Source of the DNA: Quercus robur
Taxonomy: Eukaryota; Streptophyta; Magnoliopsida; Fagales; Fagaceae
Length of the DNA stretch: 64,000 bases
Assembly: GCF_932294415.1 (NCBI RefSeq)
Contig: NC_065544.1
Span: forward strand, 37,504,310-37,568,309
Reading direction: 5' to 3'
Shown here: piece by piece, positions 23,027-33,272 of the stretch
Numbering within the stretch: the first letter of the stretch is position 1
How the letters are laid out: each line of letters begins with the position of its first letter
Made by a program: the position numbers and the translations under genes
Notes under the pieces: model-generated
The model's input: only the letters and a program-made list of their open reading frames with translations
What the model was told of the DNA's origin: nothing
The model's database searches: none

Positions 23027-24469
23027 TCAAGGGCAATGTGACTTTAATTCTTCAATTAATGCATTCAAATCAGAGTAGGATGATCCTCCTTCTTCAACAG
23101 CCCTCCTTGCCATCTCCCCAAGTACCTTGGCCTCGCCTCTCATTTCCTCAGCTTCTTTGCCCACCATAATTTGTCTTACTGCCTTCTGTATTGCTTCCCT
23201 CTTAATACCATCTCCAACCATTCTAATCCATTGCTGCGCACCAACACTAACCCCAATTTTCAGTACTTGAGTCACTAACTTCTCATTGTAAAATTGCTCA
23301 GCTGCCACAGGCCATGTGACCATGGGCACCCCTGCCGTCACTCCTTCCAAGGTCGAGTTCCACCCACAATGAGTTACAAATCCTCCAACCGCTTCATGGT
23401 CAAGAATCAATATTTGGGGTGCCCAACCTCGTATAATTAGTCCCTTACCTTCCATTCTTTTCTCAAATTCTTTTGGTAACCAATCTTCCTCTGCTTTTTC
23501 ATTTTTGCCTTTCCTCACAACCCAAATGAATTGTTGTCTAGAAGCCTCAAGACCCATAGCAATCTCCATGAGTTGAGAATCACTAAATTTTGATGTACTC
23601 CCAAAACAAATAAATACAACCGAATTGGGTTTCTTTGTAGCAAGCCACTTCAAACATTCATGTTCATCAATGGAAGCTTCCTTTCCCCTTAGGGCTTTAT
23701 CTTTAGTATCCTTGTTGCATAATGAAACTGGACCTATATGCCATGCCTTTCTTCCCAAAACGTTTCTGTAATGATCTATATAATCCGGTTCAAGCTCATA
23801 GAAGCTATTAACAACAACCCCATAGCTCCTCAACGCTGATTTGGAAGCTTCTTTCAAGAACTTGGAAAAGTCTGTTTCAACTTCTTGCCGAGCGAAGTCT
23901 GGCAGTTGCATCCTTGTCAACTTTATCTCCCCCGGAAAGTTAGGAATGACAAAAGTTTCAGAATCAGATGAAACTTTCTTGTGAGGTTCATATTGCCCGA
24001 TACAATGTCCTGCAGACATTGAAAAAAAACTGGTACCATAGAATTCAAGCCTTGGAATACCAAATTTAGCTGCAACATCAACTGCCCATGGAAAGAGCAT
24101 GTCAGCGACAATGCAACTAGGTTGGTACTCTTGAATTAGTTCCTCAAGTGGTTGTTGAAGCATTGAAGTGGCTAGGACAAAAGTGGGAATCATATCTGAG
24201 GAATTCAATGAGTCAATGTTCTCACATCCTTCTGGCAAGCCAGCCTCTACAGCTGGGAACTTGATGATTTTGATATCAATATTGATGCCGCGAGCTTTGG
24301 TTTTTTCAAATGTTTTGGAGACTACAGGCATGTTGAGAGGAGTAGTGACAAAGGTTGCCTTCACACCTCGCGTTGCAAATAGCTTGGCCATATCTATGGC
24401 CGGTATCATGTGACCTTGAGCCATGAAAGGGAAGAAGAATATGTGAAGCTGGCCACCTTTGCTACCCAT
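23027..24469 (-). CDS. UGT-A: UDP-glycosyltransferase, UGT73 type (scopoletin/flavonoid glucosyltransferase-like)
   Basis: A complete intronless ORF of 480 residues, normal for family-1 plant UGTs, which are cytosolic enzymes moving glucose from UDP-glucose to small acceptors. The N-terminal acceptor domain has PFMAQGHMIP with the catalytic base His20 and the partner Asp123 (IVADMLFPW). The 44-residue PSPG donor box spans about residues 349-392, starting WAPQILILDHEAV and containing HCGWNS. It ends AAEQ; the final Gln is typical of glucose specificity. The GSS motif near the C-terminus is also usual. UGT73 members glucosylate coumarins, flavonoids and other phenolics; the acceptor cannot be told here. 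It differs clearly from UGT-B and UGT-C. ATG at 24469 is the first Met before the domain. Confidence 0.93.
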   Translation of the reverse strand: MGSKGGQLHIFFFPFMAQGHMIPAIDMAKLFATRGVKATFVTTPLNMPVVSKTFEKTKARGINIDIKIIKFPAVEAGLPEGCENIDSLNSSDMIPTFVLATSMLQQPLEELIQEYQPSCIVADMLFPWAVDVAAKFGIPRLEFYGTSFFSMSAGHCIGQYEPHKKVSSDSETFVIPNFPGEIKLTRMQLPDFARQEVETDFSKFLKEASKSALRSYGVVVNSFYELEPDYIDHYRNVLGRKAWHIGPVSLCNKDTKDKALRGKEASIDEHECLKWLATKKPNSVVFICFGSTSKFSDSQLMEIAMGLEASRQQFIWVVRKGKNEKAEEDWLPKEFEKRMEGKGLIIRGWAPQILILDHEAVGGFVTHCGWNSTLEGVTAGVPMVTWPVAAEQFYNEKLVTQVLKIGVSVGAQQWIRMVGDGIKREAIQKAVRQIMVGKEAEEMRGEAKVLGEMARRAVEEGGSSYSDLNALIEELKSHCP

Positions 24470-24521
24470 GTGTTTGCCAAGGATGATAACGAAGACTGGC
24501 GAAATAGAGTTTAGGCTAGGC

Positions 24522-24528
24522 TATATTT
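24522..24528 (-). promoter_or_regulatory. TATA-like box of UGT-A
   Basis: Minus-strand AAATATAG lies about 55 bp upstream of the ATG. The surrounding 100 bp resembles a relic at about 26680-26820. Confidence 0.4.
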
Positions 24529-25902
24529 TTCAGTGTTGTATGAGAAATTTCAAATTTGTAATTATAAATCTACTTTCTGCAAAGAATTTTGATTTGTGTT
24601 CTATCCGGTGCTGAGTGAATGCAACGCAGTGATTCTCAGTGCCACACGTTCTTGTTCAATCCTATCCACATTAACTTTCTTTGTCATCTTGTTGACCAGA
24701 AAATTATTGAATGCGACTGGAATCATGTATACTTGTGAAGCTCATTTTTGTGCTTCCAAGATGAAATCCAACGTGATCGAAAACGAGTCTTAGAGTAGCA
24801 TCAGACATTCTAAAAATGAAATCCAACGGGATCGAAAGCTATTACTCGCACGGAATCTATGTATATATGAGTTTTTGAACGAAATCAAAAATAATAATTG
24901 AATTGAGTTTGGTGGCTAGCAAGAGACAACTACCACCTAGAACACCATAGATTGACAGGATGTTTCCATCAAACACGTTTTCTAAGAGTGAGGTCTAATT
25001 TGTAGCCTAGTGCGTGATGAAACTTATCTTCATTTGCAGTTCACACAAATTTAGAAATGACGAATTGCCCTACAAATTATATAGTTTGGTGTTTCATGTT
25101 TGTTGGGACTCGCAGCATAAAATTACTATAATTCTAGTAGCCCAACATTTTTTTACTAACTCTGCATATTGTGATGGGTGTATAATAACGATGTCATTGA
25201 TGAATTCTAAAATGTATTGATAGATGGTAATGTTAAATCTAGAATTGAGAAACACGCTATGAGGTAAGTTAGTAATCATGATCAGATTTCTTGGTAGAAT
25301 AAGTCTACCGACAATTTTTTTTTTTTTTTTTTTTTAAGGCAATGTTTATTGCACATGGTGTTTGCAAATTCACACTACCCAAATATACTAAAAACGTGAC
25401 TTTTTATTTTGTTAAACGTGACTTAAAGTTACGTTTTTAATGTATTTTTGAAGTAGGAATAAAATACACTTTGTGCAATATATTTTTCGGGAAAAAAAAA
25501 ATGCCTCACAAAATCTTATATTGTCATAGGATCATATCATATCACCTACAATTCATCAAGAGGCCTACTTACACCCAAAAAAATCACAAAAATTTCACAA
25601 AATTGATGTTTCTGTCCTTTGCATTTGAACTAAACTCAAATAACAGGCCCAATAATACTTTGTGAAATAACTCTTGTGAAACTTTTTGTCTAAAGACTAA
25701 CTGTTGTATTGATATATACCTCCTGCAAATATGTCCAAATCGGCCCAATTTTAACCTATCATATCAATTAAAAACCAACTTACCTCCAAGCCCAACTCAT
25801 TGATAATGGAACTCCCAACATCTCTCTCTTGACGCTTTGCTCTTGGCATTAGTATCATGTTCTGTGTTTATGGTAAGACCCCAATTTAGGGAGATAAAGC
25901 CC
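24529..25902. other. Intergenic DNA upstream of UGT-A with a small fold-back repeat
   Basis: No gene. The segments ATTGCACATGGTGT (25348) and ACACTTTGTGCAAT (to 25479) are inverted repeats bounding 132 bp, a possible MITE. A short sequence, GAAATCCAACGNGATCGAAA, recurs near 24764 and 24818. Confidence 0.5.
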
Positions 25903-25910
25903 AACACTCA

Positions 25911-26111
25911 AGAAATTATAGAGTTCTCTGGTGGACCACATCACTTGTCTACTATTCTACTAAAAAACTTCCACTTGTTTAAAATTGCTGAGTTAGTAAT
26001 TAATTTTTATTTTAAAAAAAATTCTAACTAACAATTTTAAACAAATGGAAGTTTTTAGTGGAATGATGGACCACATTACTTGTCCACCATGTGGATCTTA
26101 TAATTTCTCCA
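25911..26111. mobile_element. Fold-back MITE with long inverted arms
   Basis: The roughly 90-bp arms are inverted copies: the left arm starts AGAAATTATAGAGTTCTC and the right arm ends GATCTTATAATTTCTCC, and the arms meet near 25995-26025. An 8-bp direct repeat AACACTCA flanks it (25903-25910, 26112-26119). Non-coding. Confidence 0.75.
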
Positions 26112-26119
26112 AACACTCA

Positions 26120-26838
26120 CACATTAGACTTCCTATCGGTTCCCATTTTAGGGAAAATGTTAAGGTATTTTCCTATATTTAGGGAAGCACTGCATTCATT
26201 TCCCAATATTTTAGTGTATTGCTAGAGACACAGACGTTTTTACCAAAAAAAAAAAAATTACAAACTGTTAATGTGGTGAGTGATTATTGGTAAATGAAAA
26301 ATTGATATTAATGGTACGTCTAAATAAAACCTAATAAGAAGTTGGGCACATCAATAGTTTGTAAAAATGCTATAAAATAGTTTGTGTTTGAAGCATTACT
26401 CAATATTTTATTATTGTATTATTTGTGTCTCAGTAACTTAAATGAAAACAAAGTTAGTGTTTTGAATGTGAGATAAATAGTTTTAAAAAATGAATGAAGA
26501 AATTTATATTTAAATAAAATAAAGTTTAGAATACGAAATTTTATGTGGCCCATGTGGGTGTTTTGAAAAGTAATTGGCTAAAACAAGAAAAGTAAGGTTT
26601 TATCCTAATATAAGGATTCCCTAAATGCTAATTCTAATGTTATATAACAATTGCCAATGGGAATGCTCTAAGCACAGGCGGAGATAAAGATAGGCTATAT
26701 TATTTTACAATGTTCACAAGGACTTCGGAAAGAAAACTTGGCTTCTTTCTAGAAATAAAATTTTGGATTCTTCTGTTCGGTGTTGAATGCAAAGCAACGG
26801 TGCGTTATCCAATTTGTTAACCAAAATGTACTGGATGG

Positions 26839-26882
<44 letters not shown>

Positions 26883-26911
26883 ATTTCAATTTATAGCATT
26901 TACTCCTAATT
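26120..26911. other. Intergenic DNA with a promoter-like relic and an AT microsatellite
   Basis: About 26680-26820 resembles the region upstream of UGT-A (24500-24635): GGCTATATT, CTTTCT and TTCGGTGTTGAATGCAA-like blocks in the same order. No UGT coding remnant is visible to its left. An (AT)n lies at 26841-26875. Confidence 0.5.
26841..26875. repeat. (AT)n microsatellite
   Basis: About 17 AT units. Confidence 0.95.
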
Positions 26912-26916
26912 ATTGC

Positions 26917-27700
26917 TGTAGGGTCTCGATTCGGGGCCCAAGCCCAATAGTTATAGAGTTCTGGCCCAAGGAGCCCTAGACAATGAATTTGTAGAGAATG
27001 GGTTACAAAACTAGGCCCAAACGAAGTGCATGCTAGTTAACTTTAGGCTATACAACAATCGAAAATAAGAAAATCTCCTTCATGTCCATTAGATATACGG
27101 TCCAAAGAGACGCATGGGGTGTATCCCTGTCTCTGATCAAAGGTTATGGTTCTTCTCTTCTTCTTCCGTTCTAAGTTCCTCCTTTTTTCGGTCCCCCCCT
27201 TCATAGGGACTCCCCTCTCTTATATAGCCCCTTTGAGGTCATCAGAACCTTACACTTGTTGATCATCTGAACCTTCACTTAAGTGCCCGTCCCATCGGAC
27301 ATCTTCCCTATCTTTCTGTGAGTTGTAGTAGTCAAGATAACACAGTTCGCAAGTCCTCTCCACATTAATACGGCCAGAAAAGTAACTGTCATGCATTTAA
27401 TGTGGCAACTGTAGTCTCTCCATTGACATCCTACACTTTCTTCCCTCTTACGGGCTTGTGGGATTCATCCCTACTACTAACACTCGTTGGGGTGAATCTT
27501 TATTGCTAGCAGGGGGCATGTTTGAGACATATTTGATACGTCCGAGGAGACATTCCTCCTCGGACCGCCTTTTAAACAAGTTTGGGCCCATAAGAATTGG
27601 GCTGGGAGCCCTTTTGGTACCCACACCTTCTTCTCGAACGTGGTAGAATTCTATATTGGGCCCAAGGCCCATTATATGTTCTGGGGACTTTACCCCTACA
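26917..27700. mobile_element. Solo LTR with TGTAGGG...CCCTACA ends
   Basis: 784 bp, flanked by a perfect duplication ATTGC (26912-26916, 27701-27705). It contains a perfect 10-bp-arm hairpin GTCCGAGGAG/CTCCTCGGAC (27540-27565), which has the same core motif as the LTR element at 51956-59438. A TATA-like CTATATAAGAG is present on the minus strand near 27215-27228. No coding. Confidence 0.85.
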
Positions 27701-27821
27701 ATTGCTATTATCATCTAAATAATAATTGGTTTTTAATGTATGCAGAGATTGAATTTTAATTCGCTTATTAAACGACAAGAAACTTTATTAATTGTGACTG
27801 TGACTATGATGCCCACATATG

Positions 27822-29457
27822 CAGTGGCAACGCCACGTTCAACTCAAGGTGTTCCCAAAAAGACCCTGACTTGGGAAAAAAAATTATATATAATAATTAA
27901 ATTTTTTTTATTTGGTTTACCCTTAAAAAAAATATATACGAACTCCTTCAACCAAAATTAGGAACACCCTCAAATAAATAAATAAATAAAATTTATTTGT
28001 TCTACTTTCAAGCAAAAAAAAAAAAATTGAATTAAAATCTTAAAAAAAAAAAAAATAGAGCAAGCCCACCACAAAGAGAAAACGCCCATCATCAATTCTA
28101 AACAATAGATTACAAACCCAATTTAAAGCAAAAAATAAGGTAAAGCAAACCCAACATGGTAGCAAGCCCACGAATTCTCAAAAAAATAAAATAAAATAAA
28201 ATAAAAAACCAAAACCCAATATACGCGATTACAACCTAACCTAAAGAAACCAGAGCAACAGATTCATCAAGTAAAGCAAAACCAAAATAGAGCACATCAA
28301 TGACAACAACCAACGGATGGCGCTAGTGGCAGAGCCACGATGGGGCCGAGGGGGGAGCCACATCAACGACAACAGATTCATCTAGCTTTTCATCCATTGC
28401 TGCAAGTCCGCAAGAATCACATTCCAATGTACCTAAAGCAATAGAGCAACATACGCATGATGCAACGGTGGCAACCATAACAAGTGAGTCTTCACACTTT
28501 TCTCAATCTCTAGCATCCTAATCTGATCTACTCTTTTTTTTTTCTTCTGTCTTTCTTTTCATTATTTCTTTGGTTCTTCCGTTGTTTATGAAGTAGAGTA
28601 CTGGAGTGTTACATTTTGCCCAACCAAGAAACACTTATCAATGGATTGTTTCCTCTACCACGTGTATGGTTGAACTTGAAATCTTCAAAAGCAATTAATA
28701 ATACCCACACAAGTGGTTAGGTATGGGCCATATGATTTTTCCTTTACTTTTCATGCTTATTTGCTGTTACAATATTTTATATTATATAACATTATGAATG
28801 AATATAATATACTACAGCTTCTCAAAAAATTTAATATACTACAATATATCATATCTAAAATAATACTAGAAAATTTAATTAGTTCTATTTAATAAGATTT
28901 TTTATACATTTAAATTTTTTATTAGCATTTTAGACATTGAAGTTTGAAAAACAATTTGTCTACTATTGGTATTTGTTGAATCTTAGTCATTATACTTAGT
29001 GGGTTATAATTTAATTGATAATATGAGTAAAGATAATAATCATTAATTTATTCTTCAAAAGAAAGAAATATAATAATTCAGAAAATAATACACTTCTAGG
29101 TCTTAAATTGGGGGAAGTAAATGCACATGGGGGTGTACTAGTGCAACTAATAAATAACAATTTAATTAACCAATAAAACAACAATATAAAAAATTATAGT
29201 TTATAAAAGACAAACAAATTAATGAAACAACTGAACAACAATAATTAATAATTTTATTATTATTGTAGCATTGATAATGAGACTATCATGCAACGATTTC
29301 AAAATATGAAAACTCGTAGAAGGCAATGGTAAACTTTATGTATTTGCGTGTTTTTTTATTATTGTTATTGTCAATATACAAATTTTTCTTTTTATTAGAT
29401 TGTGTAATTTATGCTTATTGAGGAACACCCTGAAAAAAATTCCTGGAGTCGCCACTG
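27822..29457. mobile_element. Non-autonomous hAT-like transposon
   Basis: Ends CAGTGGCAACGCCA and, reverse-complemented, CAGTGGCGACTCCA. A perfect 8-bp duplication CACATATG lies at 27814-27821 and 29458-29465. The CAGTGGCG-type terminus is common among plant hAT elements. AT-rich interior, no transposase recognised. Confidence 0.88.
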
Positions 29458-29655
29458 CACATATGTAATCATTCCAATCCAAATTTATTAGTATACAATA
29501 TAATTTCAACCTTTTTTTGAATGAAAATTTTAATTAAAAACATTGTGTCAATAATTGATTTTTTCGTTTGATAAGTATTATTTTTAAAAGATTAAAAATT
29601 TGAACCAGCTTTATTTGTTAATAAGAATGATAGGTTGTTTCTCAAAAAAAAAAAA

Positions 29656-30787
29656 TGATAGGCCAAAAATGTATTGACCCATTTGGTAAATTAATCAATT
29701 AATTAGCCAAGTTAATTAATTAGATTCAATTACATGCAATAAATATGGTAATACAAACAAATCACCAACTAAGTTAAATACAACGGAAAATAAATTTGAC
29801 ATAGGTGATTTGTTTGCAAATGGGGAAAACCACCAAGGCAAAACCCCACCGGGTGAATTTAAGGTCACCACTCCCGAGAATCCACTATTTTCAAAACATG
29901 CAGTTACAAGTAAAAGGAATCACAGTACCTAATACCAACCTACAGTTGAACCCTTACCTTAATACCCAATTAGACTTGTGATGTAGCAGCAATCTCTCCT
30001 TTCAATGCACGAATCCAGTACGTGACTAACCAATGATGCAGAGATCCCAGTTCATGACTAACCAATGATGCACGGATCCCAGTACGTAACTAACTCCTTT
30101 GCAAGAATCTCAGTACATGACTAACTCCACAGCAACCCTTTAATTGATGTAGTTGATTTGCAACAGCTTCACAAGAAACACCAATAAGATCTTCAATGTT
30201 AGTGCAAGAGACTTTGTTTGATTACAGAACTCAAAGGCATACAAGAAACGCAGTAAGAACTCTTTCTTCTATAGGTGGAAACTAGGGTTTCAAAAATAAA
30301 ACCTTATGAAGCTCTCTATGGTTAAGTTTTTCTTTTTCCACCTCTTTTAAATAGGAGCTTAACAGGCTCTCCTATTCCAAATAGGTTTACACAAACCTTG
30401 GACTTTCCTAATTCAATAAAAATTATACAAACCCACAAACCTTGGGTTTTCCTAGTCTTATAAGGATTATAAAAACCCATAAACAAATAGCCTTATAGAA
30501 TAAAAACGTTGCTGGCTATAGTCTGAATCCCGTAAGCTCGATAGATCGAGACATGTGTCGAGCTTCAATGAATCTCGACAGATTAAGCTTCTATTGAGGA
30601 GGTATCGAGACCTGCAGATTGCACTTTTCTTGAGCAGTTCTTGAGTAATCTTCATGCCTTCAATTTAACCACTTGTAATAATCATCTTGAACCTTCTTAG
30701 ATTTACTCAAATACAAGTAAAGTGCATTTTGTCAAAGGACATGCCAATTACAAAAAAAAAAAAAAAAAAAAAAAAATGTCCTTAACA
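29656..30787 (-). mobile_element. Solo LTR of the copia family seen at 8892-10880
   Basis: Plus-strand ends TGATAGGCC and CTTAACA. It shares blocks with the other family LTRs, including the CTCGATAGATCGAG motif region near 30537. The flanks AAAAA and AAGAA are only a near-match duplication. An A-run lies at about 30751-30776. Confidence 0.8.
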
Positions 30788-31430
30788 AAGAAAAATTAAA
30801 TCTTGAAGAATAATATAACAATTGAAGTAAAAGTTATGGAATTATATTGAATTTTAACTACTAAGTGCCTTGCAGCTTAAGGGCGTATCTCCCTATACAC
30901 AAAATATTTGGGAGTCTAGGGAGGAAATGTTTGATGCATATTTGTCCTTTGTTAATATGATGATCTGTTAAGTCAAAAAATCGATAAAGAGCAACATGTT
31001 AAAGTGATTTTATTTTTTTAATGACATTTTTTCTTTCGGGATCAAGTGTAATGTTTGTGAATGTTTTAAGCAATTCCATATAGAATTTAGGTTTTTTGTT
31101 CTATTATAGTAGGTCTAGCACCTTCTACAAATTTTCTCCTAACTTTTAGCTAAAATTCACCTTTTCTTCTTTTTTTAAGTTAACCACTTATACAAAGTTC
31201 TAACATATCCTTTATTTTACTCCCTCTATTTCTTTCTATTTCTTTTAAATATTAGGGTTAATTACATAAATACATCCTAAACTATAAATATATTTCTACT
31301 TTGTAATCTAAAGTTTAAACCATGAAAATTTGTAATCACCACCCCAATTATAATGAAGCTTATACATGTATGTTCTGTAGCCATTTTAAAATAAATTTCT
31401 CATTTTTGCCCTTGTGAAATGTTAAATTAT
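30788..31430. other. Intergenic flank, duplicated at 49.7-51.2 kb
   Basis: No gene. About 31140-31430 is alignable with 49690-49800 plus 50925-51130 (TTAACCACTTAT, TTTGTAATCTAAA, TTTTGCCCTTG blocks), showing segmental duplication together with the UGT-B/UGT-C pair. Confidence 0.65.
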
Positions 31431-31450
31431 TAAATAACCTTTACTACTTA
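31431..31450. repeat. Target-site duplication of the LINE (left copy)
   Basis: TAAATAACCTTTACTACTTA, identical to 45131-45150, which follows the A-rich LINE tail. Confidence 0.9.
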
Positions 31451-32524
31451 TGAGCAAGGCATACGACAAATTGAAGTGGGTGTAACAGATTGTGGAGAAA
31501 ATGGGCTTACATTCTACTTGGATAGGCTGGATTTTAAAGTGTATTCACTCAGTCACATATTCTGTGTTGGTTAATGGAGAACCTAAAGGCCATATTATCC
31601 CTACTAGAGGTATCCGTCAAGAGGATACTCTCTCCCCTTACCTCTTTCTTTTATGCTCAGAAGATTTAAATGGCCTAATTGAACATGCAGTTGATAGAAA
31701 GCATATCAGGGGTCTCTCTCTTTGCAAGAATAGCCTGAAAATATCTCATTTATTTTTTGTAGATAATAGCCTCATTTTCTATCATGCAAGATTGGAGGAT
31801 GTCAAGAAAATTCAAGAAATTTTGGGCAAGTATGAAGTGGCATTGGGTTAAAAAATAAATTCTGATAAGACTACTTTTTTCTATAGTAAGAATGTTTTAG
31901 TTAAAAACCTGTTGGGGGTTTTGGAAATTAGGGAGTATGAAAAATATTTGGGCTTGCCTACAGTGGTAGGGAGGAATAAGAAGACAGAGGGTGGGGAAAG
32001 CTGCAGGGATGGAAGGAGAAGCTTCTTTCTCAAGCGGGAAATGAAGTTTTATTGAAGGCAGTGGTTCTAGCCATCCCCACTTTTGCAATGAGTTGTTTCA
32101 GGATACCAATGGGCCTTTGTCAAGACATTGAGATTCTGATCCATAAATTTTGGTGGAGTCAAAGGGGAGACAGAAGAAAGATCCACTGGAAAAAAAGGGA
32201 AGTGCTAGTCAACCAAAGATGGAGGGAGGCCTAGGTTTCAAGGACCTATGTAAATTTAATGAAGCGATGTTGGCAAAATAGGTTTGGCTTTTGATCCATG
32301 ATAGGGATTCTCTTTTTTATCGAGTTTTTAAGGCAAAATATTTCCCTACTTGCTCAATTTCCAAAGCTAAATCTTCTTCAGGCTCTTTTGCTTGGAAAAG
32401 TATTTTATGGTCTAGAAAATTGATTGAGAAGAGATCCAAATGGAGGATTAGGGATGGAAAATCCAAGCGGATCTTTCTTGATGCATGGTTATCTAATTCA
32501 AATAGAGGCAAAATCCTTTCCGCC
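31451..32524 (+). pseudogene. LINE reverse transcriptase remnant
   Basis: Reads MSKAYDKLKWV, GIRQEDTLSPYLFLLCSE (plant LINE RT motif B region) and a catalytic region FVDNSLIF, where the usual FADD has lost its second Asp. Multiple stops and shifts after 31850. The CACTA insertion at 32525 ends the segment. Confidence 0.85.
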
Positions 32525-32539
32525 CATTACAACAAAATG

Positions 32540-33010
32540 TATTTTCAGTGACGAAAAAATTCGTCACTAAAAGTCCAATTTTTCGTCACTAAGGACCTTT
32601 AGTGACAAAATCAGACTTTTAGAGACAAAACTCATTTTGTCGCTGAAACCCCGTCGCTAAAAGTCCTGACGATGAAAGATTTCGTCACTAAAAATCCAAT
32701 TTGATTTTTTTTTTTTTTACTTTTAGCGACAAAACGCTAAATGTTTTCCTCACTAAAAACACTTTAGTTTATTAAATCATATTTAGTGATGAATAATTTC
32801 GTCACTAAAACTATTTTCGGGTACATATAGTGATGAAAAAGTTCGTCACTAAAACTATTTTTAAGAAAATCCAAGCACATATAGCGGCGAAAATTTTCGT
32901 CACTAAAACCATTTCTTACAAAATTTTGCTACATTTAGCGACGAAATATTTCGTCACTAAAACAATTTTTTGTTGCTATATTTGTGTCGAAAAAATTCAT
33001 CGCTAAAACT
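32540..33010. repeat. Left subterminal repeats of the CACTA element
   Basis: More than ten copies of TTTAGTGACGAAA/TTTCGTCACTAAA in both orientations, often as head-to-head pairs that could form hairpins. In CACTA elements such repeats bind the TNPA-type protein (family knowledge). Confidence 0.85.
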
Positions 33011-33272
33011 TATTTTCTGTTTTTATTTTTTTCATGGTTTTGATATTAACCTGTAACCTGTTATTACATTATTAAAACCTCACATTTGAATAATACATTT
33101 ATTTCAACAACACATTTATAAATAAAAAATAAAAATCCATACATTCCACAAGTAAAAAATAAAACAAGTATCCAATTCAAACTCCTTCCATACAATAATT
33201 GTTTGCAACATATACGATAACTCAAGATGTCATCTATAATGACATACAACAAGTGATATCAATTAGTAATAA

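Noticed and set aside
23027..24469. Specific substrate name (scopoletin or flavonoid) for UGT-A
   Set aside because: UGT73 acceptor specificity cannot be read from sequence alone; only a family-level call is kept.
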